The position numbers and the translations under genes were made by a program. Positions 8,798 to 17,661 of a stretch of DNA of 64,000 nucleotides are shown here, in pieces. The DNA is from Polaromonas sp. P2-4 (GTDB lineage Bacteria; Pseudomonadota; Gammaproteobacteria; Burkholderiales; Burkholderiaceae_C), in NCBI GenBank assembly GCA_024703855.1, contig CP087965.1:5820001-5884000 (forward strand). The letters are read 5' to 3'. The first letter of the stretch is position 1, and every line of letters begins with the position of its first letter. The notes under the pieces were generated by a model. That model did not search any database and was not told where the DNA came from. It was given only the letters and a program-made list of their open reading frames with translations.

Positions 8798-10958
8798 TGA
8801 AGACGATCAAGTACGAACTCAAAGACGAATCTTTCGGCAAGGTGGCCACCATCACCTTTGACGAGCCCGACTCCCCCGTCAACACCATGTGCCTGCAGTG
8901 GCAGGACGACCTGAGCGGAAGTCGCTGCGCAGGTGCTCAAAGACAAAGATGTGATCAAAGGCGTGATCCTCGTCTCCGCCAAAAGCACGTTTTTTGCGGG
9001 TGCAGACCTCAAAGCCGTGATGCGCCTGACACCCGCCGATGCCCCCAAGGCCTACGCCGAGGTCGAGCGCGTGAAGAAAAACTTCCACACGCTGGAAACC
9101 CTGGGCTTGCCGGTGGTGAGCTGCCTCAATGGCACGGCGCTCGGCGGTGGCTGGGAGGTAGCGCTGGTGGGCCACTACCGTGTGGCGGTGGATGACAAAA
9201 AAACGCTGTTCGGCCTGCCCGAAGTCACGCTGGGCCTCTTGCCCGGCGCCAGCGGCGTGACCAAGATGACGCGGCATCTGGGCCTCGTGATGGCGCAACC
9301 CTATCTGGTCGAAGGCAAAACCTTTGGCCCGCGTGAGGCGCTGGCGCTGGGCCTGGTGCATGAGCTGGTGCTTGACGCCGGTGAACTGCGTGCCAAAGCG
9401 CTGGCCTGGATAGCCGCCAACCCTACAGCCCAGCATGCGTGGGATGCCAAAGACTACAAAATCCCGGGCGGCACACCGGCCGACCTGAAGATTGCCGCGG
9501 CGCTAAGCGTGGCACCCGCCATGCTGAAAAAGCAGACGCGCGGGCTGTACCCGGCCCCCGAGGCCATCCTGGCCTGCATGGTTGAGGGCGCGCTGGTAGA
9601 CATTGAGACCGCCTTGCGCATTGAAAGCCGTCATCTGGCCAAGCTCATGACCGGCGTGAATGCCAAGGCCATGATCAACACCTTTTTCTTCAACCTGAAC
9701 GCCATCAAAAGCGGGCAGTCGCGGCCCCAAAACGTGCCGCGCTTCAAGCCTGCCCAGGTCGGCCTGCTGGGTGCCGGCATGATGGGCGCCGGCATTGCCT
9801 ACGCGCAGGCCAGCAAAGGCATGACGACGGTGCTGAAAGACGTGAGCCAGGACAAGGCCGACGCCGGCAAGGCCTACAGCGCCAAAATTACCCAGTCGCG
9901 TGTGGACACGGGCCGCATGAGCCAAGGCGAGCAAGCCGCCCTGCTCTCGCGCATCACAGCCACCGACCAGGTGGCCGATCTCGCGGGCTGCGAGCTCATC
10001 ATCGAGGCCGTGTTCGAGCGGCGCGACCTCAAGGCCAAAGTCACGCAGGAAGCCGAACCCTTGCTGGCACCGGGCGGTTTTTTTCGCGTCGAACACCTCC
10101 ACCTTGCCGATTGCCAGCCTGGCCACGGCCAGCGCCCGGCCCGAAAAATTCATAGGCATCCATTTCTTCAGCCCGGTCGACAAAATGAAGCTGGTCGAGA
10201 TCATTCGCGGCAAGCAGACCGATGACGAAACCGTGGCACGCGCCTTCGACTACGTGCAGGCGCTCGGAAAAATTCCGATTGTGGTCAACGACTCGCGCGG
10301 TTTTTACACCAGCCGTACCTTCGGCACCTTTGTCATGGAAGGCGCGGCCATGCTGGGCGAAGGTATTCCGGCCGCGGCGATTGAAAACGCCGGCATCCAG
10401 GCCGGCATGCCGGTCGGCCCGCTGGCCGTGCTGGATGAAACCGCGTTGTCGCTCAGCGTGCACGTGCTGGACCAGACGCGGACCGACTTCATCGCCGAGG
10501 GCAACACCTACGTCGCGACACCGGGCGAATTGCTGGTGGAACGCATGGTCAAAGAACTCAAACGCCCAGGGCGTGCTGGCGGCGGTGGCTTTTACGACTA
10601 CCCGGCTGAACAAGGCGCGAGGAAAACGTTGTGGCCCGAACTCAAACCCCTGTTTGAAAAACCAGAAACCGCCTGGGACATCAACGAGCTGAAAGACCGC
10701 CTGCTCTACCGCCAGGCGGTTGAAACCACCCGCTGCCTGAGCGAAGGTGTGCTGACCACTGTGCACGACGCCAATATCGGCTCCATCTTCGGCATTGGTT
10801 TTCCGGCCTGGACCGGCGGTGCCATGCAGTTTATTTATGGCATGGGCATGGACAGTTTCGTCCAGCGCTGTGATGAACTGGCGGCCAAATTTGGCCCCGG
10901 TTTCGTCCTGACCAGCGCTGTGAAAGACGCCATCCGTCAACACCAACCGACTTATTGA
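8797..10958 (+). CDS. FadB/FadJ-like enoyl-CoA hydratase / 3-hydroxyacyl-CoA dehydrogenase (two frame breaks)
   Basis: The composite is about 720 residues, typical for the bifunctional beta-oxidation alpha subunit. The N-terminal crotonase domain has the oxyanion segment FFAGADLKAV and both catalytic glutamates (GGGWEVAL and GLPEVTLG). The central Rossmann domain begins GLLGAGMMGAGIAYA (NAD binding), and the dehydrogenase histidine is in GIHFFSPVDKMKLVEII. The C-terminal 3HCDH domain extends to the end. Frames change near 8923 and at the T8 run around 10080. It overlaps the thiolase stop by one base (TGATG). With the divergent acyl-CoA dehydrogenase this gives a near-complete beta-oxidation spiral. 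Confidence 0.94.
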
Positions 10959-10990
10959 CTTCGACTGTAACTTCGGCTAATTTTTTCAAT

Positions 10991-11050
10991 AACGAAGCCA
11001 GCTATGTCAATGGCGCGGTGATCGAGGTCTCGGGCGGGATGACGGTGTAA
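10991..11050 (+). pseudogene. Remnant of a short-chain dehydrogenase C-terminus
   Basis: Nineteen codons ending in TAA at 11048-11050 read NEASYVNGAVIEVSGGMTV. This is the extreme C-terminal motif of FabG-like short-chain dehydrogenases (YVNG..I.V.GGM). No upstream Rossmann fold or catalytic YxxxK region is present before it; only 30 unrelated bases separate it from the preceding gene. It is best explained as the leftover 3' end of a deleted 3-ketoacyl reductase gene. The base at its stop codon is the first base of the inverted-repeat element at 11050-11154. Confidence 0.65.
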
Positions 11051-11154
11051 TTCCAATTCGCATTAAAAACGATAACTGCGTTGCTTAGCCTTGCCGTGCT
11101 GTAGCACTGTCTGCGGCGTCGCGCCTTGTTCTCGCTTCTAATGCGAATTGGAAT
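11050..11154. repeat. 105-bp MITE-like element with 16-bp perfect inverted ends
   Basis: The left end ATTCCAATTCGCATTA (11050-11065) is the exact reverse complement of the right end TAATGCGAATTGGAAT (11139-11154). The interior is GC-rich, with weak internal pairing around the CTGTAGCACTG segment, and has no coding potential. The size and perfect terminal repeats fit a non-autonomous mobile element or a large hairpin. No flanking target duplication is obvious. Confidence 0.75.
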
Positions 11155-11158
11155 AAGA

Positions 11159-11212
11159 CGTCGTCATCCGGGACTTGATCCTGGCTCCATGGATTGATCC
11201 CGCAATGACACC
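11159..11212. repeat. REP-like imperfect palindrome
   Basis: The arms GTCATCCGGGACTTGATCC and GATCCCGCAATGAC flank a CCATGGA centre. They resemble the common intergenic REP-type repeats (CGTCATCC...GGAATGAC) of many proteobacteria. The element sits against the 3' end of sorB, where it could limit convergent read-through. Confidence 0.5.
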
Positions 11213-11215
11213 TGG

Positions 11216-11512
11216 CTATTTGCCCGCAGCCTGCTCGACGTAGCGCGCGATCGCCTGGATCTGCTCTTCGGAGAGCGTGCGGAAGGCCGGCATCTGGCCG
11301 ATGCCGTTCTTCAGCGCCTTGACCACGCGCTGGGCATCCGGCCTGAGTTCGTCCAGCGACGGCCCGACGGTTCCCTCAGCGCCCGCGTCCTTGAGCGTGT
11401 GGCACAAGGCGCAGGACGGCGTGGTGCCGCTGATGAAGAGCCGCTTGCCGTCCTCCTGGGCGTGGCAGGCCGCGCCGAGCGAGCCCAGCAACAGCAGCCA
11501 ACCCGTCCGCAT
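11216..11512 (-). CDS. sorB: Sulfite dehydrogenase cytochrome c subunit
   Basis: A 98-residue periplasmic mono-heme cytochrome c. A signal peptide of about 18 residues (TGWLLLLGSLGAACHA) precedes the heme motif CALCH (34-38) and the probable axial methionine in GQMPAF (M74). SorB accepts electrons from the molybdenum subunit SorA and passes them to the respiratory chain. ATG at 11512 was preferred because it leads directly into the signal peptide and lies 2 bases after the sorA stop; an in-frame extension upstream lies inside sorA. The pairing with sorA makes the assignment firm. Confidence 0.88.
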   Translation of the reverse strand: MRTGWLLLLGSLGAACHAQEDGKRLFISGTTPSCALCHTLKDAGAEGTVGPSLDELRPDAQRVVKALKNGIGQMPAFRTLSEEQIQAIARYVEQAAGK

Positions 11513-11514
11513 CT

Positions 11515-12729
11515 TCAGGTCACCGTGACCGGCAGCGCATGGACGCGCCAACCGCTGTTGAGGTAGCCGCCCGCGTTCTCCGGCGTGGACTCAACCTGCC
11601 AGTTGAACTTCACGTCCTGGGCGCGCGAGGCCAGCAGGTAGTTACCCGGCGCCAGCTTCACAGGCAGCACGAACTGGCGCCAGGCAAAGCGGCCCAGGTC
11701 GGGCCCAACCAGCCGCGCTTGCTGCCAAGTCTGCCCGCCGTCGATGGAGACATCCACCCGCCGCACCGCCTGCGTGCCGCCCATGGCGACGCCGTGGATC
11801 TGCATCCAGCCGGCGCGCACGGGCCCGGCCTCGGGCGCGGGCGCGTTGATCCAGGACTTGACGTCCATCTCCCACACGGCCGGGTGGCTGGGGTCGCCCT
11901 TCTGCCCCGGCGGCGAGATGCGGTAGCCGGTCTTCTGGATGGCGGCGTCGGTCTCGGCTGCGGTGAAGGCCAGCCGCTTGATGTACTTGATGTTGTTCAC
12001 GCCGCTGTAGCCTGGCACCACCAGGCGCAGCGGCCCGCCGTGCGCGTGCGGCAGCGGCTCGCCGTTCATTTCCCAGGCCAGCAGCGCGTCCTCCATCACC
12101 ATGAGCGGCACCGAGCGCTCAACCATCACGCTCTTGGGATCCAGGCCATCCGGCAGTTTCTCGCCGCCAGTGCCGGTCATGAACCGCCCGCCGTCGGCCA
12201 GGCCGCCCAAGGCCGCCACCACCGTGCGCACCGGCACGCCGCTCCAGATCACGCAGCCAGCCGCACCGACCTGCCACTTGGTGCCGCTGGGTTTGTCGGC
12301 GAAGTAGCCGCGGCCGTTGCCCGAGCATTGCAGCACCGTGGCCAGCGTCTCCAGGCCCAGCGACTTCAGCTCGGCCACGCTCAGCGTGCGGGGCCCACGT
12401 ACGCCCTCCACCACCAAGGTCCAGGCGTCGCGGTCGGCGACGATGGACACGTCCGGCGCCGGCAAGTTGTTGCGGATGTACAGGCGGTCGGCCGGCGTGA
12501 TCACGCTGGTGCCAAAGGCGCTGCGCTTGGTCTCGATGGTGGTGGCCGTGTGCACGATCAGGTTGTTCGGGTTTTTCCAGCTCACATAAGGCGGCAATGG
12601 ACGGGCCTGGGTTGCCGCCGGGGCGGCCTGCGCCCTCGCATCGGTCATGCCGCCCAGGCCGGCTGCCGCCAGGGCGCTTGCGCCGGCGGCCAGCAGGCTG
12701 CGGCGGCCGGGATCGTGGGATGAAGTCAT
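11515..12729 (-). CDS. sorA: Sulfite:cytochrome c oxidoreductase molybdenum subunit
   Basis: An intact 404-residue periplasmic enzyme of the sulfite oxidase family that oxidises sulfite to sulfate. The start at 12729 follows GAGGAG. A twin-arginine leader (GRRSLLAAGASAL) exports the folded Mo-cofactor protein. The molybdenum-binding cysteine is C135 in VLQCSGNGR. HAHGGPLRLVVPGYSGVNNIKYIK is the conserved domain core, and a C-terminal Ig-like dimerisation domain contains VDVSIDGGQTW. It is transcribed divergently from a MarR-GNAT regulator, with a clear palindrome in the gap. SoxC later in the window is a relative with a different partner, so the organism has two routes using this fold. Confidence 0.9.
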   Translation of the reverse strand: MTSSHDPGRRSLLAAGASALAAAGLGGMTDARAQAAPAATQARPLPPYVSWKNPNNLIVHTATTIETKRSAFGTSVITPADRLYIRNNLPAPDVSIVADRDAWTLVVEGVRGPRTLSVAELKSLGLETLATVLQCSGNGRGYFADKPSGTKWQVGAAGCVIWSGVPVRTVVAALGGLADGGRFMTGTGGEKLPDGLDPKSVMVERSVPLMVMEDALLAWEMNGEPLPHAHGGPLRLVVPGYSGVNNIKYIKRLAFTAAETDAAIQKTGYRISPPGQKGDPSHPAVWEMDVKSWINAPAPEAGPVRAGWMQIHGVAMGGTQAVRRVDVSIDGGQTWQQARLVGPDLGRFAWRQFVLPVKLAPGNYLLASRAQDVKFNWQVESTPENAGGYLNSGWRVHALPVTVT

Positions 12730-12809
12730 GCGTGTCTCCTCGTTGTGGGACGTCAATTCCGTCCGGCTGTTCCGGCCCCAGCATATACCCAACCGGCAGG
12801 AAAACCGAG

Positions 12810-12830
12810 TTACTTGACTCCGGCAAGTAA
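12810..12830. promoter_or_regulatory. Palindromic MarR-type operator candidate
   Basis: TTACTTG (12810-12816) and CAAGTAA (12824-12830) form a perfect 7-bp inverted repeat with a 7-bp spacer. It abuts the TTG start of the MarR-GNAT gene and lies 81 bases upstream of sorA. TACTTGnnnnnnnCAAGTA is a usual shape for MarR-family sites. A second half-site, TTGCTTGAC, overlaps the start codon. Repression of its own gene and possibly of sorAB is inferred. Confidence 0.6.
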
Positions 12831-13788
12831 TTGCTTGACCATGTCAGGCATGAACCTGCCGTCCTCCCCGTCGCGCCGGCCCACATCCAGGCCGTGCGCG
12901 GCTTTAACTGCTTTTACACCCAGCGCATTGGCGTGCTCAACCCTTATCTGGGCAGCGACCTGTCGCTCACCGAGGTACGGGTGCTGTACGAGCTGGCCCA
13001 CCGCGACCAGCCCACAGCCTCCGAACTGGGGCGCGACCTGGCGCTTGACGCCGGTTACCTGAGCCGCATCCTGCGGCGCTTTGAAAGCCAGGGCTGGCTG
13101 GCGCGCGTGCCGTCTGTGGCCGACGCCCGACAAAGCCTGCTGGCGCTGACCCAGGCCGGGCAGCAGGTGTTTGCACCCCTGCAGCAACAATCCAGCGACG
13201 AAGCAGCGGCGCTGCTGACGGCGCTTGCGCCCGGTGAACAGCAAAAACTGGTGAGCGCCATGGGCACCGTGCAGCGCCTGCTGGCGCCGGCCACTGAACC
13301 CGCACCAACCCGGACCATTGTCTTGCGCGACCCCCAGCCCGGTGACATGGGCTGGGTGGTGCAGCAGCACGGCGAAATTTACGCGCGAGTACGGCTGGAA
13401 CAACGAATTCGAAGCCCTGGTGGCCGAGATCGCAGCCCACTACATCCGCAACTTCCAGCCCGAAAGGGAGAAGGGCTGGATCGCGGAACTCGACGGCGAA
13501 TGCGTGGGCTCGGTCTTTGTCGTGCGCAAGAGCAAAACCGTGGCGCAGCTGCGCCTGCTGATTCTCAGCCCCCAGGCTCGCGGCCTGGGCCTGGGCGCAC
13601 GGCTCACCGACGAATGCATCGAGTTCGCGCGGCGCAAGGGCTACAAAAAAATGGTGCTCTGGACCAACAGCCACCTCGATGCGGCCCGCGGTATTTATGC
13701 CAAACGCGGCTTCAAGCTGATGCGCAGCGAGCCCTTCAGCGGCTATGGCAAAGAGCTGGTGGGTGAAACCTGGGAATTGCGGCTGTAG
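12831..13788 (+). CDS. MarR-GNAT fusion regulator (one frame break)
   Basis: The composite is about 318 residues. Residues 1 to about 150 are a MarR winged-helix domain (ASELGRDLALDAGYLSRIL recognition region, then LTQAGQQVF). A GNAT acetyltransferase domain of about 160 residues follows, with the acetyl-CoA binding signature QARGLGLGARLTDECI and the C-terminal YAKRGFKLMRSEP. Fusions of this kind are frequent in proteobacteria, but the acetylated substrate is usually unknown. The frame changes near 13385, inside the GNAT domain. The start is taken as TTG at 12831 because an in-frame stop precedes it directly; a missing base could hide a better start. It is divergent from sorA. Confidence 0.85.
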
Positions 13789-13812
13789 GGCATGGCGGCC
13801 GTGTTGCACCGG

Positions 13813-13882
13813 GTTTTATAAGCCTTTTAGGGCTCTAGCCCAAACAACACGGTCATGAGTAGCTATTACTTTAATAGCATAG
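13813..13882 (-). repeat. 60-bp mosaic repeat, copy 2
   Basis: Reverse orientation: GCTATTAAAGTAATAGCTAC, then a CGTGTTGTTTGGGCTAGAGCCC core and an A/T tail. It occupies the gap between the MarR-GNAT gene and the chromate transporter pair, upstream of the chosen chrA start. No promoter could be separated from it. Confidence 0.8.
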
Positions 13883-13944
13883 GCAATGCCTCCGGTTTCC
13901 TCCCACTGCCCACCTTACGTTGGGTGTGCAGCGATAATCCGCCC

Positions 13945-14519
13945 ATGAGTTCCCTGCCGGCGGAAGATCATCCGCAACCCCAATCCCTGACCGACCTGTT
14001 TGTTTCATTCACCTTGCTGGCTCTACAGGGCTTTGGCGGCGTGCTGGCCGTTGTGCAGCGCGAGATGGTGGAAAAAAGCGCTGGATGACACGCGAAGAAT
14101 TCATTGAAGACTGGGCCGTGGCGCAAATCATGCCCGGCCCCAATGTAGTGAACCTGTCGCTAATGATTGGCGGGCGCTACTTTGGCCTCAAGGGCGCGAT
14201 GGCGGCGCTGGCCGGCATGCTAACGGTCCCGCTGCTCCTCGTATTGCTGCTGGCCCTGGTGTATGCCCAGTTTGCCGACCACCCCGGTGTGGCCGGTGCG
14301 CTGCGCGGCATGGGCGCGGTGGCTGCCGGGCTGATTGCGGCAACCGGCCTGAAACTGTTTGGTGCGCTGACGAAAAATGCACTGGGCCTGCGCCTTTGCA
14401 TCACCTTCGGCGTGGCCTGCTTTGTGGCCATTGCCCTGCTCCGCTGGCCACTGGCCTATGTGCTGTTCGGGCTGGGCAGTGTGGCCTGTGTGCTGGCGTT
14501 CCGAAAGCTCCAGCGATGA
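13945..14519 (+). CDS. chrA: Chromate transporter, N-terminal half-size subunit (one frame break)
   Basis: About 191 residues comprising one CHR domain. Hallmarks are LALQGFGGVLAVVQREMV, FIEDWAVAQIMPGPNVVNLS and the hydrophobic helices up to VLAFRKLQR. CHR proteins move chromate/sulfate-like oxyanions across the inner membrane. Here the usual two-domain ChrA is split into two short proteins encoded in tandem, the short-chain CHR pair arrangement. The frame changes near 14072 at an A6 run. The stop overlaps the next ATG by 4 bases (ATGA), so translation is coupled. In this sulfur-oxidising context sulfate export is an alternative role, but this is conjecture. Confidence 0.85.
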
Positions 14520-15115
14520 CCGGAACCATGACCGATCAGGCCCTGCACCTTGTTTTCAAAGTGGGCGACTGGTTTGACCTGTTTGTGCACTACCTGTCGC
14601 TGTCGCTGCTGTCGATAGGCGGCGCCATCAGCACGGCACCCGACATGCACCGTTTTCTGGTCGAGCAGCAGCACTGGCTGACCGACGCGCAGTTCAACGC
14701 ATCGATCGCCATCGCACAAGCCGCACCCGGTCCCAATGTGCTGTTCATCGCGCTGATGGGCTGGAATGTGGGGCTCAATGCCGGTGGCATGCTGCCCGGC
14801 CTGCTGGGTGTTTTCCTCGCCCTGCTGGGCATTCTGATCCCAAGTACCACGCTGACTTATGTGGCGGCCCAGTGGGGCCACCGCAACCGCGAATTGCGCC
14901 CGGTACGCGCTTTCAAGCAAGGCATGGCCCCCATCGTGGTGGCGCTACTGATTGCCACCAGCTGGATTCTGGCCGGCACCAATGGCAGCTCGCTCAAAGA
15001 CTGGCCGGTGTGGTTATTGACGGCGGCTACTGCAGTGATCGTCTGGCGCAGCAAGATTCACCTGCTCTGGCTGCTGGGTGCAGGGGCCGCGCTGGGCTGG
15101 TTCGGCGTGGTGTAA
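14516..15115 (+). CDS. chrA: Chromate transporter, C-terminal half-size subunit
   Basis: An intact 199-residue CHR-domain membrane protein. FVHYLSLSLLSIGGAISTAP and FNASIAIAQAAPGPNVLF repeat the pattern of the first half, followed by four to five hydrophobic segments ending LGWFGVV. It is expected to pair with the upstream half in antiparallel fashion to form the transporter. Translation begins at ATG 14516, which overlaps the upstream stop. It converges on the dienelactone hydrolase gene with only 32 bases between. Confidence 0.88.
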   Translation: MTGTMTDQALHLVFKVGDWFDLFVHYLSLSLLSIGGAISTAPDMHRFLVEQQHWLTDAQFNASIAIAQAAPGPNVLFIALMGWNVGLNAGGMLPGLLGVFLALLGILIPSTTLTYVAAQWGHRNRELRPVRAFKQGMAPIVVALLIATSWILAGTNGSSLKDWPVWLLTAATAVIVWRSKIHLLWLLGAGAALGWFGVV

Positions 15116-15147
15116 AAAAAACCGTCGCCTACACGGCAGCCAATCGT

Positions 15148-16011
15148 TCACTTGTTGTCGTCGAGAAATTCGAGCATTCGCCGGGTAGCATCAAGCGCGG
15201 CTTCCTCGTCGTAAACATAGCCGTTGCTGGCTTCGCCCTGCTTGTCCCATCCGTGGGTCATGCCCGGGTAAATATGCCATTTGACCGGGGCGCCGGCGGC
15301 ACGCAGTTCTTCGATAAGTGGAAAACAGGATGCCGGTGGGGTCTCTGTGTCGCTTTGCCCCATGAGCATGAGCACAGGCCGATCCGTGTCGGCCAGCAGA
15401 AGCCGCGCACGGCTGGGTCGGACACAATGGGTGTAGTGGGCAACGGTCGCACGGAAGCGCAGCGGCGAGCCGAAGGTGGTGGCGCTCTGCGGTGAAGCCA
15501 GCAGTGCGGCAACGGAGCCGCCATAGCTGTAGCCGGCGAGGTAAATCCTGTCCTTGTTGACCATGGGTAGCGCCGCAAGGTGTGCAAGGCCCGCGTAGGC
15601 GTCAAGCACGCCGACGGCAAACGGAATGGGCTTTTTCCTGCAAGTGTCAAAGCCGCGTGGCCCATGGCTGTCCAGAATGAGCACAGCATAGCCCGCGGCC
15701 AGCAGCTCGCCGGCGTGCTGTCGGATGTGCGGGGGCCGGATGCCGCCACAAGTGTGCAGGAGAACGACGGCCGGAAAAGGGCCCTGCCCTTTGGGTTTGA
15801 ACACCGTGTTGGACATCGCGGTCAAGGCGCCCAGCTCATCCTTGATCTCCTTCTGGAGGGGAACCGCCGTGTAGCCGGCCGCATTGCTCAGCAGGTTCGG
15901 GGCCGGCGCCTCCTGCGCAAAAGCCGGGCCGGTGGAAACCACCAGCATGGCGCTGAAGAAAAACGGTAGGTGGCGGCGGCAAGCGAGCAAATTCATCAAC
16001 GTCTCCTTCAA
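15148..16011 (-). CDS. Secreted dienelactone hydrolase family protein
   Basis: An intact protein of 287 residues (282 if the second ATG, MNLLAC, is used). A signal peptide with hydrophobic core LPFFFSAMLVVSTGPAFA points to export. The alpha/beta hydrolase fold shows VVLLHTCGG near strand 3, the nucleophile elbow GYSYGGS, an acidic residue in GQSDTETPP and the catalytic histidine in GMTHGWD. These match the dienelactone hydrolase family, whose known members open lactones or hydrolyse esters. The substrate here is unknown. The C-terminal DATRRMLEFLDDNK is typical. It stands alone and converges on the chromate transporter genes. Confidence 0.85.
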   Translation of the reverse strand: MKETLMNLLACRRHLPFFFSAMLVVSTGPAFAQEAPAPNLLSNAAGYTAVPLQKEIKDELGALTAMSNTVFKPKGQGPFPAVVLLHTCGGIRPPHIRQHAGELLAAGYAVLILDSHGPRGFDTCRKKPIPFAVGVLDAYAGLAHLAALPMVNKDRIYLAGYSYGGSVAALLASPQSATTFGSPLRFRATVAHYTHCVRPSRARLLLADTDRPVLMLMGQSDTETPPASCFPLIEELRAAGAPVKWHIYPGMTHGWDKQGEASNGYVYDEEAALDATRRMLEFLDDNK

Positions 16012-16058
16012 AACGATTCAAAAAAGTCCCACGCAGGGCAGCACCGGAACGCTGGCTG

Positions 16059-16811
16059 TTAGCCCGTCCGCTGGCGCAGCGCCTCATACAGGCACACGCC
16101 GCTGGCCACCGAGACATTCAGGCTCTCGACCGCGCCATGCATTGGAATGCTGACCAGTTCGTCGCAAGTCTTGCGCGTGAGCTGGCGCATGCCCTCGCCT
16201 TCGGCGCCCAGCACCAGCGCCACCGGGCCTTTGAGGTCCACGTCGTAAATCGTTTTGGTCGCGTCATCGCTGGTGCCTATGCACCAGATGTTGCGTTCCT
16301 TGAGCTCGCCCAGCGTGCGGGCCAGATTCGTCACCATGAAGTACGGCATGGTTTCGGCTGCACCGCTGGCAACTTTGGCCACCGTCGCGTTGATGCCGGC
16401 CGCATGGTCTTTGGGCGCAATCACGGCATGGGCGCCGGCGCCGTCGGCCACGCGCAGGCAGGCACCGAGGTTGTGCGGGTCGGTCACGCCGTCAAGCACC
16501 AGCAGCAGGGGCTGCGCGATGCCGGCTTCTTCGAGCTGCTCCAGCAGTTCGTCGAGCGATTTGACCTGGGCCACCGCATCGACCCGGGCGACCACACCCT
16601 GGTGGCCATGGCTGCCGCACATTTTGGCCAGGCGCAGGCCGTCGGACTCAATCAGCCGGACCCCGGCTTCGCGCACCCGGTCGGTGAACTGGCGCATGCG
16701 GGCGTCGCGGCGGGAGGCATCAAAAAACACTTCCAGCACCGACTTGGGGGCGGTTTTAAGGCGAACGCCTACGGCATGAAAGCCGAAAAGAACTTTGGGG
16801 GAAGAAGACAT
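16059..16811 (-). CDS. rlmB: 23S rRNA (guanosine-2'-O-)-methyltransferase
   Basis: An intact 250-residue SPOUT methyltransferase that methylates the ribose of a 23S rRNA guanosine (Gm2251 in E. coli). The N-terminal substrate-binding domain begins VLFGFHAVGVRL. The three SPOUT motifs are visible: DPHNLGACLRVADG, LVLGAEGEGMR and SLNVSVASGVCLYEA, the last forming the knotted SAM site. ATG 16811 was chosen because the reading frame upstream has no family similarity. No operon partner is evident; the flanks are 93 bases of repeat upstream and the hydrolase gene downstream. Confidence 0.93.
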   Translation of the reverse strand: MSSSPKVLFGFHAVGVRLKTAPKSVLEVFFDASRRDARMRQFTDRVREAGVRLIESDGLRLAKMCGSHGHQGVVARVDAVAQVKSLDELLEQLEEAGIAQPLLLVLDGVTDPHNLGACLRVADGAGAHAVIAPKDHAAGINATVAKVASGAAETMPYFMVTNLARTLGELKERNIWCIGTSDDATKTIYDVDLKGPVALVLGAEGEGMRQLTRKTCDELVSIPMHGAVESLNVSVASGVCLYEALRQRTG

Positions 16812-16872
16812 GCAGGGATTATCACTGCTGACACCGGAAGATCCGGGGTCAAGGCGATCCGGCATTGCCTGA

Positions 16873-16935
16873 CGCTATATTATTGATAGCATGCTGCGCC
16901 CAATCTATATGGACGTACTGCCAATTTGACTCCAA
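16873..16935 (+). repeat. 60-bp mosaic repeat, copy 3 (overlaps the ybbA 3' end)
   Basis: The head GCTATATTATTGATAGCATG and the CTGCGCCCAAT core are followed by a diverged right half. The ybbA stop codon (16905-16907) and its last roughly ten codons lie within it, so the repeat supplies the C-terminal end of that protein. Confidence 0.65.
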
Positions 16936-17605
16936 ACTTTACTAATGTGTCCGGCATCAATCGTGATGCGCCTCTCGCAACGCGCAGCAATGGCCCGGTC
17001 GTGCGTCACCAGTACCAGTGTGGTGCCCAGTTCCTGGTTCAGCTCAAACATCAGCGACATCACGGTTTCGCCGGTGGCAAAGTCCAGACTGCCCGTGGGC
17101 TCATCGGCCAGCAGCACGGCAGGCTCGACCACAAAAGCCCGCGCCAGCGCCACGCGCTGCTGCTCGCCGCCCGACAGCACTTTGGGATAATGGCTGAGCC
17201 GCTCACCCAGACCTACCCGTTTGAGCATGTCGGTCGCCAGTCGCGGGCATTTCGCTTGTCCGCCAATTCCAGCGGCAGCATGACGTTCTCCAGCGCCGTC
17301 AAATTGCCCATGAGCTGAAAGCTCTGGAAGACAAAACCCACTTTCTGGGCACGCAAGGCGGCGCGGTCGTCTTCGCTGATGGCAAACAGGTCCTGCCCAG
17401 CCAGCCGCACCGTGCCCTGGGTCGGCGTGTCCAGCCCGGCGATGATGGACAGCAGCGTGCTTTTGCCCGAGCCGGAGGCACCCACAATGGCGGCGGTTTC
17501 CCGCGGCGCGATCGCAAAGTCAATATCGCGCAAAATGGTCAACGTGCCGGTCGAGTCGGTCACCGACTTGAAAACATGTTCAACGGAAATAATTGAAGCG
17601 ATCAA
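16905..17605 (-). CDS. YbbA-type ABC transporter ATP-binding protein (one frame break)
   Basis: About 233 residues, usual for stand-alone ATPases of the LolD/YbbA/MacB group. Walker A GASGSGKST, the Q-loop region FVFQSFQLMGNLTALENV, the signature LSGGEQQRVALARA, Walker B LLADEPTGSLD and the switch histidine in LVTHD are all present. The frame changes near 17235. In E. coli ybbA is divergent from tesA exactly as here, which supports the name; the ybbP-like permease expected beside it is not in the window. The start is uncertain: a TTG at 17605 fits the family N-terminus (IISVEHVFKSV). The C-terminal tail is derived from a repeat. Confidence 0.85.
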
Positions 17606-17661
17606 AGAGCCAGGGGAAGTTGAAGACGACGTCGTTAACGACAGAAACCGCAGGTTCAAAC

